DNA of 64,000 nt from Candidatus Francisella endociliophora (GCF_000764555.1 NZ_CP009574.1:1178001-1242000); one strand, 5' to 3'. Positions 32,649-41,763 are shown, numbered from the stretch's first letter. Program-made: numbers and translations. The notes: generated by a model from the sequence alone, not told the origin.

Positions 32649-34493
32649 TTAGATCTGATATGGTACTTCTATAATCACACGTGTATCCCCCTTACTACTT
32701 AATCTTTTAAGAGTCCACTTTATTAAAAACACTCTCTGATTATGCAGTAAACTATGCCAAATTTTACTATTTTGAACTTTAGGCAATATTATTGTACATA
32801 GCTCTGAATTGTTATTATCACATGTTTTTACATACTTTATGAAGTAATAAACAAAAGACTCTATCTTCGGCTTGATAACTATAAGTTCTTCTTCTATACC
32901 AAGTTTTTGCCAGTCATTTTTTAGCTTTTGAGTTTCTGACTCATCCATATCAATAGTTACTATATCAATATTTTTAGAAATTGATTTTGCAAACTCAATA
33001 GCCTTGAGAGTACCTTTATGAAGTCCTGAAATAGGCAGTATTACTTTGATATTATTAGTGCTTAGTCTTGTAGGAATTTCTATATGATCTAGGTCAAGCT
33101 TTAAGTTCTCTCTTACAGACTTATAATGTGAGCTTATTTTATAAAAAATAGCTACCAATATTGGTATTGCTACAACAACTATCCATGCTCCTTCCATAAA
33201 TTTAGAATCAGCAATAACAATTACAGTAGCAAATGTCGCAATACACCCTATAAGGTTTATAGCTGCACGAATATACCATTTTGATAGCTTACGACGTTTT
33301 TTATACCAAAAAATAAGTAACCCCGCTTGGCATAAAGTAAAAGCTAAAAATACACCAATAGAATATAGAGGAATTAAAGCGCTTGTATTAGCATCAAACA
33401 TTATAATCAAACTAATTGCACATAAGCCTAATATTATTATTCCATTTCGAAATGCTAACCTTTCATCTTTATTTTTAAACTGTGCAGGGAAAAAACTATC
33501 CTTGCTTAAAATAGATGCCAAAATAGGAAATGCTGAAAAAGAAGTATTTGCAGCTATTATAAGAATAAGACATGTAGCGAGCTGTAAAAAGTAATATGCT
33601 GCTCCATTGCCTAATATATTATGTCCAAGTTGTGATAAAGCACTTTCATCTATAAGAGGTCTAATATCAAGCTTATAAGATAAATACGCAATTCCTATGA
33701 ACATCGTAATTAATATAGCCACCAAAACCATTAAAGTTATTATTGCGTTTCTTTTTTTATCTGCTCGAAATAAAGAAATACTATTTGCTATAGCTTCGAT
33801 ACCAGTCATAGCCGAACACCCAGATGAAAAAGCCCGTAGAATCAACGTAATAGTCAAAGCTTGATTTGCAACTACAAGGTGCTTAGATGTTTCTATATAG
33901 TCTATAGTATATAAATTACCTGTGAGAACATTATATAATCCTATAGCTATCAATATAAATATAATCGACATAAAAGCATAAGTTGGCCAAACTAAAACAG
34001 TTGCTGTATCTTTTATACCTCTAAGATTGATCCACATAATTATAAATATAGCTAAAATAGCTATATCAGTGCTATATAACTCTAAAGATGGTAAAGCTGA
34101 GGTAATTGCTAAAACACCTGCTGAGACACTCACAGCTACTGTTAATACATAATCTATCAATAATGCAGCTGCAGCTACTAACCCCATAGGGATACCCAGA
34201 TTCTCTTTAGCTACAATATACGCGCCTCCTCCTCGCGGATAAGCTTTGATTGTCTGTACATAAGATATCCCAACAATAACTATCAACGCCACAATAAACA
34301 ATGATATATGAAAAGATAAACTCAACGCTACTGTACCTGCCACAGCTAATGTTGCAAGGATCTCTCCTGTAGCATATGCTACCGATGATAATGCATCTGA
34401 GGATAATATTGGTAAAGCAAACTTTTTGGATAATGTGTACTCATCTACTTTTGCTTTCGAGATTGGATTTCCAAATATAATATTCCAAAGCAT
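32649..34493 (-). CDS. KimA-like potassium transporter (APC superfamily), paralogue 2
   Basis: A 614-aa paralogue of the 6.7-8.6 kb transporter with the same architecture: about twelve TM helices then a soluble alpha/beta tail. The residues I recall as K+ site ligands in Bacillus KimA are all present: Asp33 and Tyr40 in SSDALSSVAYATGE, Asp114, Tyr115 and Thr118 in LIDYVLTVAVS, and TGIEA. Potassium import is therefore a good inference. Bacillus KimA is shut by cyclic di-AMP through its tail; whether this organism makes that nucleotide is unknown to me. The gene stands alone, divergent from ssrA. Confidence 0.8.
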   Translation of the reverse strand: MLWNIIFGNPISKAKVDEYTLSKKFALPILSSDALSSVAYATGEILATLAVAGTVALSLSFHISLFIVALIVIVGISYVQTIKAYPRGGGAYIVAKENLGIPMGLVAAAALLIDYVLTVAVSVSAGVLAITSALPSLELYSTDIAILAIFIIMWINLRGIKDTATVLVWPTYAFMSIIFILIAIGLYNVLTGNLYTIDYIETSKHLVVANQALTITLILRAFSSGCSAMTGIEAIANSISLFRADKKRNAIITLMVLVAILITMFIGIAYLSYKLDIRPLIDESALSQLGHNILGNGAAYYFLQLATCLILIIAANTSFSAFPILASILSKDSFFPAQFKNKDERLAFRNGIIILGLCAISLIIMFDANTSALIPLYSIGVFLAFTLCQAGLLIFWYKKRRKLSKWYIRAAINLIGCIATFATVIVIADSKFMEGAWIVVVAIPILVAIFYKISSHYKSVRENLKLDLDHIEIPTRLSTNNIKVILPISGLHKGTLKAIEFAKSISKNIDIVTIDMDESETQKLKNDWQKLGIEEELIVIKPKIESFVYYFIKYVKTCDNNNSELCTIILPKVQNSKIWHSLLHNQRVFLIKWTLKRLSSKGDTRVIIEVPYQI

Positions 34494-34606
34494 CTAACAC
34501 TTCCTTAAGGTATTGATTTAGAAAAAACTTGCTGATAATACTCCTCTTTTTTAGATTTAGCAATTTTTCATACCAATAGTTTAAAGCCTTAAGTTAGCAA
34601 ATCAAT

Positions 34607-34633
34607 TTGACTTTTTATAAAAGAAACTATAAA
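34607..34633 (+). promoter_or_regulatory. Probable ssrA promoter
   Basis: TTGACT (34607-34612) and TATAAA (34628-34633) are 15 bases apart, with the mature tmRNA start 17 bases after the -10. The 5' end of tmRNA is made by RNase P, so a short leader is expected. Confidence 0.5.
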
Positions 34634-34649
34634 TTGTATCAAACCCTAT

Positions 34650-35070
34650 GGGGGCGAATATGGTTTCGACATGAATGTCAAAATCTAAGGTGCATGCCGA
34701 GGAAGTACCGTAACCTCGTTAATAACAGTACAATGCCGATAATAACTGGCAATAAAAAAGCAAACCGCGTAGCGGCTAACGACAGCAACTTTGCTGCTGT
34801 TGCTAAAGCTGCCTAGTCTAGCTTAAGAACCTAGATGCGCACGGATATGATAGTCTTTCTTATGACACTATCTTTACATCCGTTCATATTCCGCATAAGA
34901 CGGTCTTTGCTTTTTGTCTGGAAGTTCAGGCTGTATTTAACAGACTCGCTAACTTTTACCCTGATTATCTGGGGAGAAGCTAAGCTAAATACTAAATAAG
35001 ATAATCTAAGCATGTAGAGCCAAGGACGGAGAGTTTATGGACGCGGGTTCAAGTCCCGCCGCCTCCACCA
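34650..35070 (+). ncRNA. ssrA: Transfer-messenger RNA (tmRNA)
   Basis: The 5' GGGGGCGA pairs with the 3' CGCCTCC, followed by ACCA, to form the alanyl acceptor stem. The T-arm GGGTTCAAGTCCC is intact. The tag reading frame is at about 34748-34816: GNKKANRVAANDSNFAAVAKAA then TAG. tmRNA with SmpB rescues stalled ribosomes and marks the product for proteolysis. Length is about 421 nt. Open frames overlapping it on either strand are artefacts. Confidence 0.95.
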
Positions 35071-35161
35071 GGAATTCAAAAAAATATTTTCTCTTTTTAT
35101 GTTTTAAATTGATTCCTAAATAGATATCATTTAATTAATTAGATAGTTATAGGTGTTTTTA

Positions 35162-35332
35162 ATGAAAAAAATACTAGGATTTATTTTACTTGTAGTACTA
35201 TTAAATGGATGTACTTTTTATAATAGAGATGTTAGATCCAGCCCTGCTCCACTTGTTAAAAGACAGCATTCTGTTCTAATAAAAAATAAAACTAATAATA
35301 ATAAAGAACTTTTTGATCTTTTTAGATACTAA
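35162..35332 (+). CDS. Small lipoprotein (56 aa)
   Basis: A 56-codon frame just after ssrA. The N-terminus MKKILGFILLVVLLNGC is a lipoprotein signal with lipobox LNGC (Cys17). The mature part is short and polar (TFYNRDVRSSPAPLVKRQ, then Asn/Lys-rich). Similar tiny lipoproteins exist in many gammaproteobacteria, but I cannot name a family. The stop overlaps the end of the convergent gene by four bases. Support is the signal and lipobox only. Confidence 0.55.
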   Translation: MKKILGFILLVVLLNGCTFYNRDVRSSPAPLVKRQHSVLIKNKTNNNKELFDLFRY

Positions 35333-35847
35333 TTATTTTCTAACGAAATTAATTTTTCTTCTGCTTGAGAAACTTTATCATGTATTTTTTGAAGTTCTTT
35401 TTCAAAATTATCAAAAATTCTTATATCATTTTGTCTGTGTAATTCAGCAGATTCATTAATATTTTTTAGATGTTCTTTAATTATTCCGATACGCTTAGAA
35501 ATTGTTTTTGGGTTTACAGATTTATCAATCACTCTAAAACTTTTATCTATTTCATGTTTTTCTTTATTAAAAATATTCTCTAAATTTTCAATAGTTTTAG
35601 TTACTTCTACTTCAACTTTTAAAGCTTCTGATTTAGGCTCTTCAACTAACACAAGCTCTGTATTATCAACTGCAGAAGTAAAATCTTCTTTATTTTCTGA
35701 TTCTTGAATAGCCTCAGTTATGGTAATTTTATCTTCTGTTAAAACATCACTTTTTTTATTTACAAATTTAAATGCTAAAAATATAACCACAATTCCTACC
35801 AAACAAATTAATGCAATTACAATAAAATCCATAAGTGTATAATCCAT
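35329..35847 (-). CDS. Single-pass membrane protein with coiled coil, unknown
   Basis: The 172-aa product has one N-terminal membrane helix (about residues 8-28, FIVIALICLVGIVVIFLAF). An acidic linker (about 40-80) follows, then a long charged helical region rich in Lys, Glu and Leu (about 85-172) likely to form coiled coil. The layout, outside-in anchor plus cytoplasmic helix, recalls ZipA- or YhcB-like anchors but there is no recognised domain. It lies between ssrA and dnaN, on the dnaN strand. Function unknown. Confidence 0.6.
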   Translation of the reverse strand: MDYTLMDFIVIALICLVGIVVIFLAFKFVNKKSDVLTEDKITITEAIQESENKEDFTSAVDNTELVLVEEPKSEALKVEVEVTKTIENLENIFNKEKHEIDKSFRVIDKSVNPKTISKRIGIIKEHLKNINESAELHRQNDIRIFDNFEKELQKIHDKVSQAEEKLISLENN

Positions 35848-36036
35848 AGTTAATTTAAAAAATATATTTTATTTATTGATATAATACGCTTTAAAATACA
35901 AAAATTAAAATTTTTAGGATAAAAATTATTCTTTTAGCAGTAAGCCTCAATTATATATCTAAATACTAGGTCTCTATCTTAACTATATTTTTATTGTTAG
36001 AATACTAATGTAAGTACAATAAAAAAGGAGAATATT

Positions 36037-36363
36037 ATGGGATGTCCATTTAAAGAAAATGAAGAATGTAGCAAAAAATTTGGTAAATGTGCTCTTTTTG
36101 CTTTCTTAACAATACTTGGTGTAGCTGTAGGTCTAAAAATCATAACATTGATCTTATGTATATTACCTGGCTCTAGCCATGGAAATACATGGTTAGTAGT
36201 TGTTGCTACAGTTATGGTTTTATTTGCTGCTAAATATCATAATAAAAAAGCTTGTTGTGGAGATAGTTGTGACTGTCCTTGCCATAATGAAAAGGCAGAT
36301 AAAAATTGTTGTAATAAAAAAGATCTTAAAAAAGAATCTTCTGTAACAGACAAAGAAGCATAG
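36037..36363 (+). CDS. Cysteine-rich membrane protein, unknown
   Basis: The 108-aa protein has an N-terminal MGCPFKENEECSKKFGKC with three cysteines, two membrane helices (about 19-42 and 51-66), and a C-terminal tail with CCGDSCDCPCHNE and NCCNKK. Ten or more cysteines and a histidine in a short tail point to metal binding or redox chemistry. An AAAGGAG site is 6-7 bases before the ATG. I do not recognise a family. It is convergent with dnaN. Confidence 0.6.
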   Translation: MGCPFKENEECSKKFGKCALFAFLTILGVAVGLKIITLILCILPGSSHGNTWLVVVATVMVLFAAKYHNKKACCGDSCDCPCHNEKADKNCCNKKDLKKESSVTDKEA

Positions 36364-36428
36364 TATAAGCTTTTAAACTAATATAAGTGATCAGATAAAA
36401 ATTATAGAAATAATTATGATGATTTTTA

Positions 36429-37532
36429 TTAGATTTTCATTGGCATAATGATAAATAGACTGTTATCTTTTTCGTCTTTAACTAAAGCACTCATATTAGG
36501 ATTATCTAAGTAAATAGTCATAGTTTCTTCACTAAGAACACTTATTATGTCCAATAAATATTTATAGTTAAAACAGATTTCCATAGATTCATCATTATAC
36601 TGAACTTCTACTTTATCTTCTGCTTTTTCATTATCTGGGTTATTTGCTGATAAAAGAATTTGTCCAGCAGAAATATTTAAGCGTACTCCTTTATACTTAT
36701 CATTAGCAAGAATAGAAGTTCTTAACAGTGAATTTTTAAGTATTTGCTTATCTACTGCCAATAATTTAGTATTGTTTTTAGGAATTACTTTTTGATAATC
36801 AGGGTAACGGCCATCTATAAGCTTTGAAATAAAGGCATAGTTACCAAACTCAGCTTTAAGATAATTTTTACCAAGACAAATTTTTATAGATTCTTCTGTT
36901 TTGCCAACAATTTTTTTAAGTTCTATTATAGCTTTTTTTGGAATAATCGACTGGCAAGCACTGTCTAATACTTTACTATCAATTATAGCTTCTGTAATAG
37001 ACATTCTATGACCATCTGTTGAAACAGCTCTTAAAAGGTTAGCATTGATTTCCCAGAACATCCCATTTAAGAAATATCTAGTATCATCATTTGCCATAGA
37101 AAAATCTACTTTTGAAATAATATGATGAAAATCGTGTTGTGATAAATCAAAACTTGCCTGTTCATTAATATTACTATCTATTAAAGGATAATTATCTGCA
37201 TTCAAAGAAATAAGATTAAATGTACTATTATTAGAAACTATAGTTACTTTATTATCATTGATTTTAAAATCAATCATTGAGTTTTCATTTAAACTTCTAA
37301 CAATATTGTAAATTTTGTCAGCATTTAATGCTAATTTGATACTTGAATTACAGTTAACCGTTATATTACAAGATATCTCTGTATCTAGATCTGATGCTAT
37401 TATTTTTAAATTGTTATCTTTTATGTCAAATAATATACAAGATAATAATGGCATTGTACTCTTACTGTTAGCTACAGATAGCATTGATTGCAAAGGCTTC
37501 AGTAAGTCATCTCTATTTAGTACAAAATTCAT
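36429..37532 (-). CDS. dnaN: DNA polymerase III beta sliding clamp
   Basis: The 367-aa protein has the three-fold clamp organisation: MNFVLNRDDLLKPLQSMLSV at the N-terminus, the mid-protein RYFLNGMFWEI and TDGHRMS segments, and the terminal FIIMPMKI. The homodimeric ring tethers DNA polymerase III and repair factors to DNA. It follows dnaA by 36 bp in the usual dnaA-dnaN order. recF, the common third gene, is absent: the next gene downstream is on the opposite strand. Confidence 0.96.
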   Translation of the reverse strand: MNFVLNRDDLLKPLQSMLSVANSKSTMPLLSCILFDIKDNNLKIIASDLDTEISCNITVNCNSSIKLALNADKIYNIVRSLNENSMIDFKINDNKVTIVSNNSTFNLISLNADNYPLIDSNINEQASFDLSQHDFHHIISKVDFSMANDDTRYFLNGMFWEINANLLRAVSTDGHRMSITEAIIDSKVLDSACQSIIPKKAIIELKKIVGKTEESIKICLGKNYLKAEFGNYAFISKLIDGRYPDYQKVIPKNNTKLLAVDKQILKNSLLRTSILANDKYKGVRLNISAGQILLSANNPDNEKAEDKVEVQYNDESMEICFNYKYLLDIISVLSEETMTIYLDNPNMSALVKDEKDNSLFIIMPMKI

Positions 37533-37568
37533 TTTTAAAAAACCCCTTAGTAATAATTCTAATTCTAT

Positions 37569-39041
37569 TTAACGAGAAATTTTATCTAAAAGCAACTCAT
37601 AATCGTCAGATATTGAAGTATTGCTCTGTCTTAATTTAGTGATTGCTTTTACAGCATGCATAACAGTGGTATGGTCTCTACCACCAAAAGAATTACCTAT
37701 TTCAGGCAAACTATGGGATGTTAATTCCCTTGCTAAACTCATTGCAATTTGTCTTGGTCTAGCTATATTTCTACTTCTTTGATTTGATGTAAGATCTTTT
37801 ACTCTAATCCTATAAAAATCAGCTACAACTTTTTGGATATTATCTATTTTTACTTTTTTCTCTTTAATCTTAATAATATCTCTTAAACAAGACTGTGCTA
37901 CTTCTACAGTAGGATCTTTGTGATTAAACTTAGATGTTGTAAGTACTCTATTTAAAGCACCTTCTAGCTCTCTTACATTTGTACGTACATTTTCAGCTAT
38001 AAAAGCTGCTGTTTCATTAGGCAATTTTTGGCCCAAATCATGAGCTTTTTTAAGCAAGATGGCTATTCTTGTTTCTAAATCTGGCATATCCACTGAAACA
38101 GTTAAACCAAAACCAAAACGAGATACCAACCTTTCTTCTAAACCTTCTATTTCATTTGGATATTTATCACTTGTAAGAATTATTTGTTTACCACTTTCAT
38201 ATAAAGCATTAAAAGTATTAAAAAACTCTTGAGAAGTACCCTCTTTGCCTGCAATAAATTGAATATCATCTATAAGTAAAATATCTGCAGATCTATAAAC
38301 TCTTTGAAATTCATCTTGATCTTGTAAACGAAGAGAAGTTACATACTCTTTTACATATTGCTCAGAGTTTGTATAAATAATTTTTGCATGAGGATTAACT
38401 TCTTTCGCATGATTACCTATAGCTTGCATCAAGTGAGTTTTACCTAGCCCACTACCTCCATATATAAATAAAGGATTATGTGATTTTCCAGGATTAATAG
38501 ATACTTGCATAGCAGCAGCTCTAGCAATTTTGTTTGCATCACCTACAACGAAGCTATCAAAAACATATTTTTCTTTTAATGGAAGACCAAAAGAATACTC
38601 TTCATCATCTTTATCTGTAATTAACATTGCTTCATCAAAGCCAAATAATTCTTGTGATGCTGTAGATTTAGGAGAAGATTTTTTTTGGTTCTTTTTTGGC
38701 TCTTCAATTATTTTATCTTCGACTTCATCTTTTATTTCAACACTACTTTTACTAAAAAAATTAGTTTGAGGTCCTGCTGAGATAGCTTCTGAAGATTTTT
38801 GTCCAGAGAATTTCTTATTAGAATATTCTATTATCAAATCATTTCCATGAAACTCTTGGATTGTTGATAAAATAAGAGTTCCATACTTAGATTTTATATG
38901 TTTTTTGAAATATTCATTATTACAAAAAATTGTGAATAAATTTCTATTTTGATCTACATGGATAGGCTTAATCCACGTTTTATATTCAAACGTAGATAGA
39001 TCTTTTTTTATTTTTTTTAAGCATTTATTCCAAATAGTCAT
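37569..39041 (-). CDS. dnaA: Chromosomal replication initiator DnaA
   Basis: The 490-aa initiator has domain I (1-75), a long low-complexity linker (about 80-155, Lys/Ser/Glu-rich), and the AAA+ domain with Walker A GGSGLGKTHL at 195-204 and Walker B LLIDDIQF near 257. The DNA-binding domain IV ends with RSRNIARPRQIAM and GRDHTTVMHA near 455. It opens oriC by binding 9-mer boxes. Boxes lie immediately upstream of its start, which allows autoregulation. Length is slightly above E. coli DnaA because of the linker. Confidence 0.98.
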   Translation of the reverse strand: MTIWNKCLKKIKKDLSTFEYKTWIKPIHVDQNRNLFTIFCNNEYFKKHIKSKYGTLILSTIQEFHGNDLIIEYSNKKFSGQKSSEAISAGPQTNFFSKSSVEIKDEVEDKIIEEPKKNQKKSSPKSTASQELFGFDEAMLITDKDDEEYSFGLPLKEKYVFDSFVVGDANKIARAAAMQVSINPGKSHNPLFIYGGSGLGKTHLMQAIGNHAKEVNPHAKIIYTNSEQYVKEYVTSLRLQDQDEFQRVYRSADILLIDDIQFIAGKEGTSQEFFNTFNALYESGKQIILTSDKYPNEIEGLEERLVSRFGFGLTVSVDMPDLETRIAILLKKAHDLGQKLPNETAAFIAENVRTNVRELEGALNRVLTTSKFNHKDPTVEVAQSCLRDIIKIKEKKVKIDNIQKVVADFYRIRVKDLTSNQRSRNIARPRQIAMSLARELTSHSLPEIGNSFGGRDHTTVMHAVKAITKLRQSNTSISDDYELLLDKISR

Positions 39042-39519
39042 AATAAAATCACACTAAAACCCTTTAAAATAAAGGTGTTTGTAGCAAAAAACATAGTAAA
39101 TTAATTGAATGCTAGAATTGTATTCCAATAAAAAAAAATAAGCAAACATAAATAATCCAACCTGTGGATAATTCTGTTAATTAATTTGTTTATTTTTTGT
39201 TCAATCTGTTGTTTACTAAGTTATTCACAAATATGTTGATATTTTTGTTGATAAATCTGATTATTATTTATCCACATTTTTATTCAGATAGTTTTTATGT
39301 CTTTTTTACACAGTTATACAATAGTTTTAATAACCTTAAATCCTTTATTATAAAAGGGGTTAAGCAACTTATTAACACAAAAAGCTTTACATAATAAATA
39401 ATAATACAAAAGAAAAAGAAATAACTTTATATAAATAAGAAGAATAAAAAACTTCTAAAATATAAAAAAAAATTTTTTTGTTTATAATAATTGTTAATAA
39501 AGTAAAAAAGTTTTCCTAA
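39042..39519. other. oriC: Chromosomal replication origin oriC
   Basis: The divergent intergenic region between dnaA and rng carries perfect DnaA boxes: TGTGGATAA at 39163-39171 (minus orientation) and TTATCCACA at 39268-39276. A one-mismatch box TTATTCACA lies at 39221-39229, with weaker candidates near 39304 and 39369. To its right, about 39390-39510, is an almost pure A/T tract that fits an unwinding element. Gene direction on both sides points away from here. A 65-codon open frame across it is rejected. Confidence 0.88.
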
Positions 39520-41016
39520 ATGTCTTTAAATACAGAAATATTTTTAAATGTAAACAAATATGAACAAAGAATAGCTATTAAAGAAAATAATATTTTAAAA
39601 GAAATTTTTATAGAACGAGATAATCAAAAAAGAATAGTAGGAAATATTTATAAAGGAAAAATAATAAGAGTTCTTCCTGGTATGCAAGCAGCATTTGTAG
39701 ATATAGGATTAGAAAAAGCTGGATTTTTACATTTATCAGAAGTAATTCCTTTAGAAAAAGAAGATCAAGATTCTGATGAAAATTTCAAATTAAATAAACT
39801 TAATAAAGAAGATATAAATAAATGGCTTCGTGAAGGCCAAGAGGTTTTAGTCCAAGTAGTTAAAGAAAGTATAGGTAATAAAGGAGTTAAATTAACTTCA
39901 CATTTATCTGTATCATCTAGATTTTTAGTTTTTTTACCAGACTTAGATCATATAGGTATTTCTTTAAAAATTGCTAAAGAAGAAGAAAAACAGAGATTAT
40001 TAGAAGCAATCCAAAAAATAAATCAAAGTGAAAATCCTCGCGGTTATATTTTAAGAACTGCAGCTGAAGGTGCTAGTTTTGAAGAATTAGAAAGTGATAT
40101 AAAGTTTTTAAATAATTTATGGCAAGATATTTTGGATATTTCAAGCACAATTATAAAACCTGGTGTGGTTTATGAAGATTTTAGCTTAATTATTAAAACT
40201 ATAAATATTTTTGCCAATGATAATCCAAGTAAAATACTAGTTGATAATATTGATTCATATAAAGAAATTTGTCAATTTGCAGATAAGTATATTCCTGGAT
40301 TAAGAGATAAAATAGAACTTTATCAGAAACATAATATTTTTGAAGAATATGATATTGAATCAGAGATAAATAAAGCTTTAGAGAAAGAAGTAAACTTAAA
40401 ATCAGGTGGTTATCTAGTTATAGAGCAGACAGAAGCTATGATAACTATAGATATCAATACAGGCGGTTTTATAGGTACAAAAAATCTTGAAGAGACTATT
40501 TTTAAAACAAATTTAGAAGCTACAAAAGAGATCGCTAGACAATTAAGGTTAAGAAATTTAGGTGGAATTATTATTATAGATTTTATTGATATGATGGATG
40601 ATTCACATAAAAAACAAGTTTTAGAGGCTTTAAAGAGCGAATTAGAGCTTGATAAGGCTAAGACTAGTGTAAGTGATATATCGGAGCTAGGATTAGTTGA
40701 AATGACACGTAAAAGGGTTCATGAGAGTTTAGCAAGGACATTATGTCAACCATGCGATCATTGTAAAGGCAAAGGAAGTGTCAAAACTCTTCAAACAATT
40801 TGCTATGATATTTTTAGAGAAATAAAGTCTGAATCTAAAAATTATCCCGCTTATAATAACTTTTTACTAATTTCTTCGAAGAAAATTATAGATTATATTG
40901 AGAAGGAAGAGTCTATATGGTTAGCAGAGCTTGAATTAGAAATTGATAAAAATATACATTTAAAGGCTGAAAGTAGCCATATATACAATCAATACGATAT
41001 AATTCCACTAAATTAA
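39520..41016 (+). CDS. rng: Ribonuclease G
   Basis: The 498-aa endonuclease opens with an RNase E/G S1 domain (GNIYKGKIIRVLPGMQAAFVDIG, about residues 41-63, split S1 with linker). The catalytic DNase-I-like subdomain holds Asp residues in DINTGG (near 306) and IIDFIDMMD (near 352). The Zn-link is CQPCDHCKGKG near 407. The absence of a long C-terminal scaffold separates it from RNase E. RNase G matures the 16S 5' end and degrades some mRNAs. It starts at the edge of oriC and is codirectional with replication. Confidence 0.94.
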   Translation: MSLNTEIFLNVNKYEQRIAIKENNILKEIFIERDNQKRIVGNIYKGKIIRVLPGMQAAFVDIGLEKAGFLHLSEVIPLEKEDQDSDENFKLNKLNKEDINKWLREGQEVLVQVVKESIGNKGVKLTSHLSVSSRFLVFLPDLDHIGISLKIAKEEEKQRLLEAIQKINQSENPRGYILRTAAEGASFEELESDIKFLNNLWQDILDISSTIIKPGVVYEDFSLIIKTINIFANDNPSKILVDNIDSYKEICQFADKYIPGLRDKIELYQKHNIFEEYDIESEINKALEKEVNLKSGGYLVIEQTEAMITIDINTGGFIGTKNLEETIFKTNLEATKEIARQLRLRNLGGIIIIDFIDMMDDSHKKQVLEALKSELELDKAKTSVSDISELGLVEMTRKRVHESLARTLCQPCDHCKGKGSVKTLQTICYDIFREIKSESKNYPAYNNFLLISSKKIIDYIEKEESIWLAELELEIDKNIHLKAESSHIYNQYDIIPLN

Positions 41017-41036
41017 AAAAATATTCTAAAACATTG

Positions 41037-41064
41037 TTGACAGTTAAAGAAAAGAAGCTATAAT
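41037..41064 (+). promoter_or_regulatory. Promoter of the tRNA-Thr/tRNA-Asp pair
   Basis: A perfect TTGACA (41037-41042) and a perfect TATAAT (41059-41064), 16 bases apart, end 14 bases before tRNA-Thr. Confidence 0.8.
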
Positions 41065-41078
41065 ACATATCCATAGTC

Positions 41079-41154
<76 letters not shown>

Positions 41155-41160
41155 TAACAC

Positions 41161-41238
41161 GGAGTGGTAGTTCAGTTTGGTTAGAATACCTGCCTGTCAC
41201 GCAGGGGGTCGCGGGTTCGAGTCCCGTCCATTCCGCCA
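41161..41238 (+). tRNA. tRNA-Asp (anticodon GTC)
   Basis: The sequence GGAGTGGTAGTTCAGTTTGG to ATTCCGCCA with anticodon loop CTGTCAC gives GTC. At 78 nt it is one longer than the usual 77 because the D-loop has an additional T (CAGTTTGGTT). It follows tRNA-Thr by 6 bases in one transcript. Confidence 0.96.
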
Positions 41239-41245
41239 TATTCTT

Positions 41246-41314
41246 ATTAAGGTCTAGTTCTTTTAAACTCAGTTTTCCCCTTTTTACTTCTGATATCTTG
41301 ATCTAGACCTTAAT
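41246..41314. repeat. Long inverted repeat after tRNA-Asp
   Basis: ATTAAGGTCTAGTTC (41246-41260) and GATCTAGACCTTAAT (41300-41314) pair over 15 bp with one mismatch around a T-rich 39-base loop. It begins 7 bases after the tRNA and may act in transcript ending or processing, or encode a small RNA. There is no T-run directly after the right arm. Confidence 0.5.
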
Positions 41315-41422
41315 GTATTATTTTTCATTATCTATATAATAAGTTACTTATTTATAATCTAAAATTTTTGATTATAAATGTTATATCTTTATTTATGTTA
41401 CGCTTATTTAGTTTGCTATCTA

Positions 41423-41448
41423 TTTTGTAATGTTGTAACATTACAAAA
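41423..41448 (+). promoter_or_regulatory. Probable TrpR operator before trpR
   Basis: A perfect dyad TTTTGTAATG-N6-CATTACAAAA lies 22-47 bases before the trpR start. Its place directly ahead of a trpR-headed trp operon makes an autoregulatory operator the simplest reading, though it lacks the CTAG core of the E. coli trp operator. Confidence 0.55.
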
Positions 41449-41469
41449 TTACATTAATTAATAATTTTT

Positions 41470-41763
41470 ATGAATAAATTAGATAAAGGTTGGAATGAGC
41501 TAGTTAATATTTTAGCAGAAAAAACAAATCCTAGTGATATAAGCACTATTTGTGAGTTTTTATTAACTAAAGAAGAAAAAGAGCAGTTAAATAAAAGAGT
41601 TCTCTTAACAAAAGAGTTATTAAAAAAAGAAAAATCTCAAAGAGAAATATCAAAAGAGATAGGAATAAGTATTTGTACTGTAACTCGTTGTTCTAATGCT
41701 TTAAAAGATTGTTCTATTAAAATAAAAGAGATATTTGGCAAAATATCTAAAAAAGGTGATTAA
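41470..41763 (+). CDS. trpR: Trp operon repressor
   Basis: A 97-aa all-helical protein of TrpR size. LLTKEEKEQLNKRVLLTKELLKK matches the core helices, and the helix-turn-helix is KSQREISKEIGISICTVTR (about 56-74). TrpR bound to tryptophan represses biosynthesis and transport genes. The stop codon abuts the trpE start (TAA then ATG), so repressor and enzymes share a transcript. A dyad operator lies upstream. A regulator as first gene of the trp operon gives negative feedback on itself. Confidence 0.88.
   Translation: MNKLDKGWNELVNILAEKTNPSDISTICEFLLTKEEKEQLNKRVLLTKELLKKEKSQREISKEIGISICTVTRCSNALKDCSIKIKEIFGKISKKGD

Noticed and set aside
34607-35013. Open frames over the tmRNA (one ends with the tag peptide)
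   Set aside because: The only translated part of tmRNA is the tag reading frame; the others are shadows.
39197-39394. 65-codon frame inside oriC
   Set aside because: Composition reflects A/T tracts; it crosses the DnaA boxes and has no Shine-Dalgarno.
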